DNA of 43,106 nt, from assembly GCA_021781815.1 (NCBI GenBank), contig JAJXWB010000029.1, positions 1 to 43,106 of the forward strand, in the 5' to 3' direction. The stretch comes from Pseudomonadota bacterium (GTDB taxonomy: Bacteria > Pseudomonadota > Alphaproteobacteria > Rhizobiales > Beijerinckiaceae). Below the pieces are notes generated by a model. That model made no database searches and had not been told where the DNA came from. It was given only the letters and a program-made list of their open reading frames with translations. Made by a program: the position numbers and the translations under genes. Shown one piece after another: positions 1-7,577 of this stretch; within the stretch, counting starts at the first letter, position 1; every line of letters begins with the position of its first letter.

Positions 1-1
1 A

Positions 2-589
2 TTCGTCGGCGTCGGAACCTGTTTCGAATATGACTGGCCGCGGGCGGGCGATTGCGACGAGCGGACAACGCCCATCGCGCCGACGACGCTCTATGCGGCA
101 GCCAAGGACGCCGTGCGGCGGGTCGGCGCGGAATGGGGCGCGCTCGAGTTCGCCTGGGCGCGGCTGTTTTATCTTTTCGGTCCTGCGGAACACGAAAACC
201 GGCTCGTCGCCTCGATCGCCAGCCGCCTTGCGCTGGGCCAACCGGCGCCCCTGTCGAGCGGGACGGCCGTGCGCGATTTCATGGATGTGCGCGACGTGGG
301 CGCAGCTCTTGCCGCGATCGCCCTCTCGGACGCCGTTGGGCCGGTGAATGTCGCGAGCGGCTATGGCGCAACGATCCGCGAAATTGCAGAGACTCTCGGA
401 CGCCTCGCTGGCCGTCCGGACCTGATTCAGGTCGGCCGTTTGCCGGACAGGCCGGGCGACCCACCGAGAATTGTTGGCGCAACCGGACGCTTGCGCGCGG
501 ACATCGGCTTTTCCCCCGCCCGCGATCTCGATCACGGTCTCCGGGACACTTACGATTTCTGGCGATCTCGGCTACAGAGCGCGACATGA
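2..589 (+). CDS. NAD-dependent epimerase/dehydratase, 5' truncated
   Basis: C-terminal part of an extended short-chain dehydrogenase/reductase that acts on nucleotide sugars; the N-terminal Rossmann glycine motif lies outside the window. The open frame runs from base 2. It shows the catalytic YxxxK as YAAAK, then WARLFYLFGP, and RDFMDVRDVG near the substrate site, all typical of sugar epimerases and dehydratases. The stop overlaps the next gene's ATG (ATGA), so the two are translationally coupled. It lies at the edge of a cluster with a C-methyltransferase and glycosyltransferases, so a role in making an unusual sugar for surface polysaccharide is inferred. The exact substrate cannot be read. 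Confidence 0.8.
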   Translation, partial: FVGVGTCFEYDWPRAGDCDERTTPIAPTTLYAAAKDAVRRVGAEWGALEFAWARLFYLFGPAEHENRLVASIASRLALGQPAPLSSGTAVRDFMDVRDVGAALAAIALSDAVGPVNVASGYGATIREIAETLGRLAGRPDLIQVGRLPDRPGDPPRIVGATGRLRADIGFSPARDLDHGLRDTYDFWRSRLQSAT

Positions 590-1764
590 CGATTTGTCCG
601 ATCTGCAAAGGCAGCTCATTCATCGAGGTGGATCGCCGGGCTCGCGTTCCACTTCTGCAGAACCGGGTCTGGGAGGATCGCGCCGGTGCGCGCGTCGCTC
701 CGGCGGGCGCCTTGAGCATGATGTTTTGCCGGACATGCGAGTTCGCGTGGAACGGCGCTTTCGACCGATCGAAGGTTCTTTATGATCCTGCTTACGACAA
801 TGATCAGATGCAGTCCGACTATTTTCGGAAGCACGTTGCCGCGATGGCGCGTCGGATCGTCGACGCTGCGCCCAAAGCGGGATGCCTTCATGTCGCCGAA
901 GTTGGCTGCGGACAAGGCGCCTTCCTCGCGGAACTTGCAGAGGTCGGTGGCAAGCGATTCGCGTCGCTGACGGGGTTCGATCCGGCGTGGCGCGGCCAAT
1001 TACCGTCAGAAGCTCCAAATATCCGAATTCTTCAACGCTATTTCGGGCAGGAAACCGCGTATCTGATGGAAGAGCCTGCGCAGATCGTGGTTTCTCGGCA
1101 CACGATCGAACACGTTCCGGACCCGATTGAATTTCTTCGATCAATTAGAACGGCGATGCTGAATTCCCCGGACGCCCGGCTATTTCTGGAAACGCCAGAT
1201 ATCGGCTGGATTTTCCGTAATTTTCAGCCGCAAGATCTTTTCTATGAACATTGTTCATTATTTTCTCCGCGCGCGTTCGAATTCGCCCTAGCATCGACCG
1301 GGTTCGAACTCTTGCAGCTCGAACATGTGTTCGGCGGCCAATATTTGTGGGTGGAAGCACGCCCCGGCGATATTTCGCATCCACCGATGACAGCCGCGTC
1401 CGAATTGCTTGCGGACGCGAACCGTTTCGTCGAGCGGCGCGCAGAATTCGTCGAAAAATGGGGAGACCAGATCGATATCGTCGCTCAGGGTTCCGGCGTC
1501 TGGGTCTGGGGGGCATCGTCGAAAGGCGTTACGTTCGCCCTCCTGGTGGATCCTGCGGGCGCTCGACTGAAGGGCGCCATTGATATCAATCCGAACAAGG
1601 TCGGCCGCTTCATGCCGATTTCCACCCTTCCGATATCCGCGCCGAGCGAACTGCTGGATGGCGCAACCGTGATCGTGATGAACCCCAATTATCACGCCGA
1701 AATCGTCGAGATCGTTGCTGAGATCGGAACTAACGTAACGATCTTGAATCTCACGGACATATGA
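586..1764 (+). CDS. Class I SAM-dependent C-methyltransferase with N-terminal zinc-binding domain
   Basis: About 392 residues. The N-terminus has paired cysteines (CPICKG at 4-9 and CRTCEF around 47) forming the putative zinc-binding domain of sugar C-methyltransferases. A SAM-binding motif VAEVGCGQG follows, then HTIEHVPDP, which matches the motif-II region of methyltransferase family proteins. The C-terminal third (VWVWGASSKG, then IDINPNKVG) resembles the C-methyltransferase C-terminal domain of TDP-sugar C-methyltransferases. The start at 586 is chosen because the zinc domain begins there and the ATG overlaps the epimerase stop; the open frame extends upstream but only in antisense-like composition. 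With the epimerase it probably makes a branched or methylated sugar. The substrate is not determinable. Confidence 0.85.
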   Translation: MTICPICKGSSFIEVDRRARVPLLQNRVWEDRAGARVAPAGALSMMFCRTCEFAWNGAFDRSKVLYDPAYDNDQMQSDYFRKHVAAMARRIVDAAPKAGCLHVAEVGCGQGAFLAELAEVGGKRFASLTGFDPAWRGQLPSEAPNIRILQRYFGQETAYLMEEPAQIVVSRHTIEHVPDPIEFLRSIRTAMLNSPDARLFLETPDIGWIFRNFQPQDLFYEHCSLFSPRAFEFALASTGFELLQLEHVFGGQYLWVEARPGDISHPPMTAASELLADANRFVERRAEFVEKWGDQIDIVAQGSGVWVWGASSKGVTFALLVDPAGARLKGAIDINPNKVGRFMPISTLPISAPSELLDGATVIVMNPNYHAEIVEIVAEIGTNVTILNLTDI

Positions 1765-1785
1765 CCGAACAGGAGCGGCCTGAAC

Positions 1786-2544
1786 ATGAAATTTGAGATC
1801 GACACCGAACGAGGTGAAATCAAGTTCGAGAATGGCCAGATCACGCCGCTTTATTCGGATGAGGGCTTCAAAGCTGTCGCCGCCTTATGGTTGAAGGTCG
1901 GTTGGAATCAAAAATACAATTATTCCTTCACATGGTTCGGCGTCCCTATCATCCAGCTTCCTGACGATGTCCTGCGGTTTCAGGAAGCAGTGTTTGCGCT
2001 CCAGCCGGACGTGATCGTCGAGACGGGCGTCGCCCACGGCGGCTCGCTCGTCCTCTCCGCATCCCTTTGCAAGCTGATCGGCAAGGGCCGCGTTATCGGC
2101 GTAGACATCGAGATACGTCCGCACAATCGGACACGCATCGAAAGCCACCCATTAGCCTCGATGATTACGTTGATCGAAGGATCGTCGACGGCCCCTGATG
2201 TGGTCGAAAAGGTGCGCGGCTTCATCAAGAATGGCGAGAAAGTCCTCGTCGTGCTCGACTCAAATCACACCTATGCGCATGTTGCAGCTGAACTCGACGC
2301 CTATGCGCCGCTTGTAACGCCCGGATCTTACATTGTATCGACGGATGGATTGATGCGCGATCTGACGGACGTTCCGCGTGGCCAAACCGGCTGGGCCAAA
2401 GACAATCCCGCCAATGCGGCTGAGGATTTCGCCCGAAAAAATCCAGCTTTCATCATCGAAGAGCCCGCGTGGAAATTCAACGAGTCGACGCTTTCGGGCA
2501 ACATAACGCATTGGCCAAGCGCCTGGTTGAAGCGGACTGCGTAG
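1786..2544 (+). CDS. Cephalosporin hydroxylase (CmcI)-like protein
   Basis: 252 residues. The central ETGVAHGGSL, VIGVDIEIRPHN and LIEGSS, followed by VLVVLDSNHTYAHV and the acidic STDG motif, match the CmcI/RhlO-methyltransferase-like family, which has a SAM-methyltransferase fold. Members are often annotated as cephalosporin hydroxylase but are common in polysaccharide clusters, where many are probably sugar O-methyltransferases. It starts 21 bp after the C-methyltransferase stop, after AACAGGAGCGG, which carries a good ribosome binding site. Context with an epimerase, a C-methyltransferase and glycosyltransferases makes O-methylation of a sugar more likely than antibiotic hydroxylation; that is inference. 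Confidence 0.75.
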   Translation: MKFEIDTERGEIKFENGQITPLYSDEGFKAVAALWLKVGWNQKYNYSFTWFGVPIIQLPDDVLRFQEAVFALQPDVIVETGVAHGGSLVLSASLCKLIGKGRVIGVDIEIRPHNRTRIESHPLASMITLIEGSSTAPDVVEKVRGFIKNGEKVLVVLDSNHTYAHVAAELDAYAPLVTPGSYIVSTDGLMRDLTDVPRGQTGWAKDNPANAAEDFARKNPAFIIEEPAWKFNESTLSGNITHWPSAWLKRTA

Positions 2545-2609
2545 CTAAGGGCGCTCACTGCTGCGACGCACTGAAATGATGAGGCGCCCACGGGCAAGGA
2601 GCAAGAGAC

Positions 2610-3908
2610 GTGGACGGTCCCAGGTTCAGCCTCATCATCCCGACGCGCGAGCGCGCCTCGACGCTCAAGTACACAATAGCCGCCTGCCTGACGCAGGATT
2701 ATCGGGATTTCGAAATCGTCATCTGCGACAATTGCAGTTCGCCGGAAACAAAGGCCGTCGTCGATTCCTTCGCTTCTCCGCGCATCGTCTATCATCGTTC
2801 GCCGACGCCCCTGAGCATGGGCGAGAACTGGAATCTCGCCTACAGCAAGAGCAGCGGACAATACGTGACCTATATCGGCGACGACGATGCGCTGATGCCA
2901 TTTGCGTTTTCAGCGCTGGATTCGTTTCTGAAGCGCGAGCCGGCGCGCGCCATGCGCTGGAACTGCGCCGTCTATTCGTGGCCGAACAATGCGCGCGCCG
3001 ACTTCGCGGATTATCTGGGCCTGTCGCTTCAGCGAGGCCATCGCCGCATCGACGGGCGGCAGGCGATCAAGGATGTGCTGGCTGGACGGGACTCCGCGAC
3101 GATCCTGCCGAATGTCTATCACGGCTGCGCCTCCCGCGACGTGCTGGAGGATATACGCACGCGCTGCGGGCATGTATTCGCCAGTTTTTATTGCGACACT
3201 TTTTCCAGCTTCGCCATCGCTCATTCCGCAGGAGAATATGTTTCGTTCGACGCGCCGCTGTCGATCTCCGGGTTTTCGGCGAGCAGCAACAACATCGCCT
3301 TCAATTTCATGCGCGGAAAGAACGAAAAAGCCAAAGTCTATAAGAACGAGAACGCCCGAAGCGGCCTGCGGCTTCACCCCATCGTCCCGGACATCCACAC
3401 CGACTTCGTGCCCATCGCCGATTCCTTCCTCACAGCCAAAGACGCGCTGTTTCCCGACGACGACGATCTCGCGCTCGATCGCCGCGCGATGATCTCGCGG
3501 TTTCTTGCGGCGCCGCCCATCGACACGCTCGACGATTGGCCGCCGGTCGTCGCCGAGTTGCGGCGCTCCGTCTCGGACGATCCGGAATTGCTGCGCTGGT
3601 TCGAGGAGCAGGTGCGCGAAGTCGCGCCGGTCGCGCAGATGCGCAAGGATTTCAAAACGCCGTTCGAAGCGGTTTATGAGGACTCGATGCATCTTTTTCC
3701 GTCACGCTATGGCGTGAGCGACGTGGAAGGCGCAACGAGGCTTGCGGCCAGATTGCTCGGCTATCGCGGCGACATGACGATATCCAGCGAACCTGCCGGC
3801 GCGTTAGCCAGAAAGATCGCGCTTCACAGGCGGAAGTTGCTGCTCAAATGGCTTCATTACCGGGCCGGAACAGGCGCCGCGCGCCACTCATCGAGCCAGC
3901 CCGCATGA
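2610..3908 (+). CDS. Glycosyltransferase family 2
   Basis: 432 residues with a GTG start preceded by AAGGAG about ten bases upstream. The N-terminal GT-A domain is clear: FSLIIPTRERA at 4-14, FEIVICDNCSS with the nucleotide-contact Asp, and YIGDDDALMP, which carries the metal-binding DxD. The C-terminal half (after about residue 230) has no recognised motif and may hold the acceptor site. No membrane segments are seen, so a cytoplasmic enzyme building a glycan on a lipid carrier is expected. The last 52 bp overlap the 3' end of the opposing glycosyltransferase gene. Donor and acceptor sugars cannot be inferred. Confidence 0.88.
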   Translation: MDGPRFSLIIPTRERASTLKYTIAACLTQDYRDFEIVICDNCSSPETKAVVDSFASPRIVYHRSPTPLSMGENWNLAYSKSSGQYVTYIGDDDALMPFAFSALDSFLKREPARAMRWNCAVYSWPNNARADFADYLGLSLQRGHRRIDGRQAIKDVLAGRDSATILPNVYHGCASRDVLEDIRTRCGHVFASFYCDTFSSFAIAHSAGEYVSFDAPLSISGFSASSNNIAFNFMRGKNEKAKVYKNENARSGLRLHPIVPDIHTDFVPIADSFLTAKDALFPDDDDLALDRRAMISRFLAAPPIDTLDDWPPVVAELRRSVSDDPELLRWFEEQVREVAPVAQMRKDFKTPFEAVYEDSMHLFPSRYGVSDVEGATRLAARLLGYRGDMTISSEPAGALARKIALHRRKLLLKWLHYRAGTGAARHSSSQPA

Positions 3909-5275
3909 TCCGACCGGAACTCCCGGTCGCCTTGCAGGCGGAACAGATTCGTGGCGGCCTCAGCCCATGAGAGGTCGGGAATGACCGGCGCAGCCGGCGC
4001 GGTGGACGAATGCTCCGCATTCGCCTTGAACTGTGTTGCGCGCGCGATGCAGTCGGCGAGGGCGGCGGAATCGAGCGCCGGAAAATAGTCGATCTGGTCG
4101 CCGGCGATTTCCCGGAAGACCGGAAGGTCGGTCGCGATGACCGGCGCGTGAAACTGCGCCGCCTCGACCAGCGGCAGTCCGAACCCCTCGGCCAGCGAGG
4201 CCATGATCAGGGCTCTCGTTTTCGCATAGAGGGCGGCGATGTCGGCGTCGCTGGCGTCATCGAACCAGAACAGTCGCTTGCCGAATTCCGGATGCGAGAC
4301 GATGCGCGCCTGCAGCGCCTCCACGTTCCAGCCCTTGCGGCCCGCTATGACACAGGCGCTCGTGTCGCCGGCGCTCCAGCGGCGCTCGAACGCATCCAGC
4401 ACGGTCGCGTGGCCCTTGCGCGGCTCGACCGTGCCGACCGCAAGGAAATAGAGGCGGTCGTCGCGCAGAAACGCTGCGACATCCCGCGATGGATGGCTGC
4501 GGGCGCCGGGCGGCGATTCGTCCGCGCGCGCGCCGACGAAATCGGCGCCCAGGTGGAACCAGCCGATCTGCAACCGCTCCGCGGCGGACGGGACGTTCTC
4601 CCGCGCCCAGTCGCGGTATTGCACCGCCGTGTCGCGCGAAATGGCGATGGCGCTGTCGCAAAACGACGTCATGGCCGTGAGCCATGGCGCGAACAGTCCG
4701 GCCAGACCGGTCGCGGAAAAGCCCGGATACAGGAGCGGAATCAGATCGTAGATCAGAAAGGCGACGTGCGCGCCGCCCTGCTTCGCCGCCGCCATCGCCG
4801 GCGCCACGTCCTGCAATTCCGCCCAGGTGGAATCGATCATCAGCAGCCGGTCGCCGGGCGCAAAGATCGCCGGGGCTCCGGCGGTGGCGACGTAGCGTCC
4901 GTCCCGCGCGATCACGGGGATCGCGCCGAACAGCTCTGCGCCCTCCGCGCTCAGCCGCCGCACGACCCGCTGGATGCCGGACTGAAGCGGGGACGCGGCG
5001 GTGGAGGTGACGTCGAGATAGATTCGCCGCCCCGGCGGCGGCGCAGTCTCCGGAGCAGGCATCGGAAGCGGCGCGGCGGGCAGCGCTTTGCGGCTGCCGT
5101 CATGCAGATATCCCAGTCCGAGCAGGCGGGTCACGGTCCAGTAAAATCGTTGCGCCTGCATGCCGAGCGCGACGCTCCAGCGAGGGATTTCCGCAAGCCG
5201 GCGCTTCTGAAACTGGATTTCGTCCTGAAGAATCCTGACCTGATAGCGAACATAGGCCTCATTCATCTGCGACAT
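3857..5275 (-). CDS. Glycosyltransferase family 4 (GT-B fold)
   Basis: 472 residues. After an N-terminal region of about 80 residues rich in charged residues, IYLDVTST followed by SGIQRVVRRL marks the start of the acceptor domain common to this group. The donor domain shows FLAVGTVEPRKGH, then the E-x7-E signature in EGFGLPLVEAAQ and the PVIATDLPVFREI segment. These are the standard features of retaining GT4 (mannosyltransferase-like) enzymes. It is convergent with and overlaps the GT2 gene by 52 bp, so the two are not cotranscribed. It probably adds a sugar to a surface polysaccharide; specificity is unknown. Confidence 0.88.
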   Translation of the reverse strand: MSQMNEAYVRYQVRILQDEIQFQKRRLAEIPRWSVALGMQAQRFYWTVTRLLGLGYLHDGSRKALPAAPLPMPAPETAPPPGRRIYLDVTSTAASPLQSGIQRVVRRLSAEGAELFGAIPVIARDGRYVATAGAPAIFAPGDRLLMIDSTWAELQDVAPAMAAAKQGGAHVAFLIYDLIPLLYPGFSATGLAGLFAPWLTAMTSFCDSAIAISRDTAVQYRDWARENVPSAAERLQIGWFHLGADFVGARADESPPGARSHPSRDVAAFLRDDRLYFLAVGTVEPRKGHATVLDAFERRWSAGDTSACVIAGRKGWNVEALQARIVSHPEFGKRLFWFDDASDADIAALYAKTRALIMASLAEGFGLPLVEAAQFHAPVIATDLPVFREIAGDQIDYFPALDSAALADCIARATQFKANAEHSSTAPAAPVIPDLSWAEAATNLFRLQGDREFRSDHAGWLDEWRAAPVPAR

Positions 5276-5380
5276 CGATTTGGACCTGCATCGTTCAGGA
5301 TCGTTCTCTTACAATCTCCGCCGAATGCGGGACACCCTCCTTTCGGAACCGACCGCGCCCTCAATTCTCAGCCGCAGCCG

Positions 5381-7213
5381 TCACTTTATCCCGATCACCC
5401 GGTCCGAAGGCCGCTCCCCATACAGTTCCGCCACCAGATGCGCCCTATGGGCGAGAGTGGCGCGCTGGTTGATCGAGCCCTTGTCGGTCACTTCGCCGTG
5501 GTCGATCGAGGGGGCCTCGTCCAGCACGACCGCGCGCGCGACGCGGGTGGAGGAGCCGGTGGAGGCGGCGGCGAAGGCTGCGAGACGCTCCGCCAGCGCG
5601 GCGCGCAGGCCCGGATGAGCGGCGAGCGTCGCGGGGGCGCCGTCGGCCACATCCGGAAATTTGGCGCGGCAGCCGTCAGGATCGAGCAGCAGGATGGCGG
5701 CGATGTCGTCGCGGTCGTGGCCGGCGATCACGGCGTCGCGGACCAGCGGCGCGAAGGCCGCTATCAGCGCGCCGCGCAGATTGCCGACGCCGACCCAGGT
5801 GCCGGTCGCCAGCTTGAAGTCCTCGCTGACGCGGCCGTCGAACATGAAGCCGCGCTGCGGATCGTCGGGATCGACAAAGCGAATGGCGTCGCCGATGCGG
5901 TAATAGCCCTCCTCGTCGAAGGCGGCGACGGTGGCCTCGGGCTGGCGCCAGTAGCCCGGCGTGACGTTGGGGCCGCGCACGCGCATTTCCAGCTTGCCGA
6001 CATTGGGCACGAGCTTCAGCTCGCAGCCGGGCACGGGATTGCCGATCATGCCGGCGCGCACCTCGCCGCGCGTCACGAACATGGCGCTCGGCGCCGTCTC
6101 GGTCGCGCCGAGGCCGGTGACGATGCGGATTTTTTCGCCGACGGTTTCGATCGCCAGCCGTTCGAGCGCGTCCCATACGTGCTGCGGCAGGCTGGCGCCC
6201 GCGTACATCATGAACCGCACCCGGCTGAAGAAGGTTGCGCGCAACTGCGCGTCCTGTTCGAGCCGATGCGCCAGCAGCTCGAACCCCTTGGGCACGTTGA
6301 AATAGACCGTCGGCGCGATCTCCCGGAGATTGCGCACGGTCTGGTCGAATGCGCCGGGCACGGGCCTGCCGTCGTCGATATAGAGCGAGCCGCCGCCATA
6401 GAGCGCGATATGGACGTTGTGATTGCCGCCGAACGTGTGGTTCCAGGGCAGCCAGTCGACCAGGGTCTGCGGCTCGCGCAGCGTCGGCATGGCCGCGGCG
6501 ATCTGCACGATATTGGCGCAGAGCATGCGCTGCGTGTTGATCACGCCCTTGGGCATGCCGGTCGATCCGGAGGTGAACAGCAGCTTGGCGATCGTCTCAT
6601 GATCGACCTTGGCGTGCGCGGCCGCCACCGCCTCCGGCGCATCGGCGGCCAGAGCCGCGAAGGCCGTCGCGCCCAGCTCGCCGCCGCCGGCCAGCGTCAC
6701 GATTTCCGCGCCGTCCGGCGCAACGGTCCGGATCGCCCTGCCGTAGGCCGCGCCGTCGTCCGCGAAGATCAGGCCGGGCGTCAGCAGGTCGAGGATGGAG
6801 CGCAGTTTGCCGAAATCGCTGGAAATCAGCGAATAGGCGGTCGAAATCGGCGCAACGGGGACGCCGATGTGCATACAGGCGAACGCCAGCAGCAAATGCT
6901 CGATCGAATTTCCCGAAAGGATCGCGGCAGGCCGCGCCGGCGACAGGTCGCGCTCCAGCAGGGCGGCGGCGATCCGCTCGATCCGCGCCAGAGCCTGCGC
7001 ATAGGTCAGGGCGCGCCAGCCGCCATCCGGCCCGCGGCGCGCGAGGAAGACGCCGTCGGGGCGCTCTTTCGCCCAGTGTTGCACGAGCGAGGTGATCGTC
7101 GCCGGCAGCGCGCCAAGCGCATGCGGCGAACGCGCGTAGATCAGGCCGTTCTTCAGCCTTTCGATCTCAACATCCTGTGGTCCGAGCTCGACCGCTCTTG
7201 ATCCTGTCGGCAT
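5381..7213 (-). CDS. Feruloyl-CoA synthetase-like acyl-CoA ligase
   Basis: 610 residues from the chosen start. This is an adenylate-forming enzyme with the AMP-binding loop FTSGSTGMPKG at about 213-223, the A5-like GLGATETAP motif, and DKGSINQRA near the C-terminus, a hallmark of the feruloyl-CoA synthetase branch. It would activate a hydroxycinnamate or related aromatic acid with ATP and CoA. The frame is open to 7270, but I take ATG 7213 because GGGAGGA lies just upstream of it and because an earlier start would sit inside a perfect inverted repeat (7250-7272) that covers the putative -10. It is divergent from an HSL-type esterase. The true substrate is uncertain; other aryl or acyl acids are possible. 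Confidence 0.82.
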   Translation of the reverse strand: MPTGSRAVELGPQDVEIERLKNGLIYARSPHALGALPATITSLVQHWAKERPDGVFLARRGPDGGWRALTYAQALARIERIAAALLERDLSPARPAAILSGNSIEHLLLAFACMHIGVPVAPISTAYSLISSDFGKLRSILDLLTPGLIFADDGAAYGRAIRTVAPDGAEIVTLAGGGELGATAFAALAADAPEAVAAAHAKVDHETIAKLLFTSGSTGMPKGVINTQRMLCANIVQIAAAMPTLREPQTLVDWLPWNHTFGGNHNVHIALYGGGSLYIDDGRPVPGAFDQTVRNLREIAPTVYFNVPKGFELLAHRLEQDAQLRATFFSRVRFMMYAGASLPQHVWDALERLAIETVGEKIRIVTGLGATETAPSAMFVTRGEVRAGMIGNPVPGCELKLVPNVGKLEMRVRGPNVTPGYWRQPEATVAAFDEEGYYRIGDAIRFVDPDDPQRGFMFDGRVSEDFKLATGTWVGVGNLRGALIAAFAPLVRDAVIAGHDRDDIAAILLLDPDGCRAKFPDVADGAPATLAAHPGLRAALAERLAAFAAASTGSSTRVARAVVLDEAPSIDHGEVTDKGSINQRATLAHRAHLVAELYGERPSDRVIGIK

Positions 7214-7249
7214 CCGTCCTCCCATCGGCCTCGTGCTGGCGAAGCGCTG

Positions 7250-7272
7250 TTTTGTTATCGAGTATAACAAAA
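7250..7272 (-). promoter_or_regulatory. Perfect 9-bp inverted repeat over the putative -10 of the acyl-CoA ligase gene
   Basis: The arms TTTTGTTAT (7250-7258) and ATAACAAAA (7264-7272) are perfect inverted copies separated by 5 bases. Read on the minus strand the centre contains TATACT (7266-7261), a good -10 hexamer; the -35 (TGTAGC, 7290-7285, 18-bp spacer) is poor. The repeat lies 37 bp upstream of the chosen start. Size, symmetry and position fit an operator for a MarR- or TetR-type repressor, which commonly controls hydroxycinnamate genes. No such regulator is encoded in the window. Confidence 0.5.
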
Positions 7273-7383
7273 TTCTGGCTGGGGGCTACACGGCGCGCTT
7301 CATTATCCGCGCCGACATTCGACCAATGGATAATAAGGGATTCGCACCAGCCGCGGACCTTGGCGATTCATTGGTCCGGAAAA

Positions 7384-7415
7384 CAAGCGGAAACGGTTCA
7401 GTTGCGAACCGCTTG
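7384..7415 (+). promoter_or_regulatory. Nested inverted repeats overlapping the -35 of the small-RNA promoter
   Basis: CAAGCGG (7384-7390) pairs with CCGCTTG (7409-7415), and inside it CGGTTC (7394-7399) is inverted as GAACCG (7406-7411). The two palindromes share bases and run into the TTGACA of the following promoter, so a bound protein would block RNA polymerase. This is an operator candidate; the binding protein is unknown. Confidence 0.35.
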
Positions 7416-7441
7416 ACATTTTGTGCGACGCACCATATACA
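7413..7441 (+). promoter_or_regulatory. Sigma-70-type promoter for the putative small RNA
   Basis: A perfect -35 TTGACA (7413-7418) is separated by exactly 17 bp from TATACA (7436-7441). Transcription is expected to start near A7448, which is the first base of a perfect hairpin. It is the best housekeeping promoter match I noticed in the window. Confidence 0.65.
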
Positions 7442-7447
7442 TGATCC

Positions 7448-7533
7448 ATGCAACGAGCCTCCCTCGTTGCATAGCCCTCCTTGGGCGTTTCCTCCCTAGA
7501 CTTGGGCCGCCGGCTTGCCGGTGGCCCTTTTTT
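7448..7533 (+). ncRNA. Putative small RNA with anti-Shine-Dalgarno loops (suhB/MmgR-like)
   Basis: The unit is about 86 nt, bounded by a strong promoter and an intrinsic terminator. Hairpin 1 is a perfect 10-bp stem (7448-7457 with 7463-7472) whose 5-base loop is CCTCC. Hairpin 2 is GCCC/GGGC (7474-7477 with 7483-7486) with loop TCCTT. A single-stranded TTTCCTCCC (7488-7496) follows, then the terminator stem. Three exposed CCUCC-type segments could pair with Shine-Dalgarno sequences. From memory the layout resembles the alphaproteobacterial suhB (MmgR) small-RNA family; I could not run a covariance search. Alternatively it is a terminated leader of the downstream esterase gene, whose ATG is 45 bp beyond the terminator. 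No peptide reading frame of note is present. Confidence 0.6.
7504..7533 (+). terminator. Rho-independent terminator of the putative small RNA
   Basis: A GC-rich stem of about 10 bp (GGGCCG CCGG, loop CTTG, CCGG TGGCCC, with one G-U pair) is followed directly by six T residues (7528-7533). This is textbook intrinsic-terminator form on the plus strand. Confidence 0.8.
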
Positions 7534-7577
7534 CTGCGTTTAAGCGATCCCTGAGGAAACGCAGGGAGAGCTGACGA

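Noticed and set aside
4010-7201. A 1063-codon open frame on the plus strand through the GT4 and acyl-CoA ligase genes
   Set aside because: It is antisense to two well-supported genes, is very rich in Arg, Gly and Ala with no domain motifs, and owes its openness to high GC.
7214-7270. Longer N-terminus of the acyl-CoA ligase beginning at 7270
   Set aside because: It would begin inside the perfect palindrome and -10, and the ribosome binding site lies next to ATG 7213.
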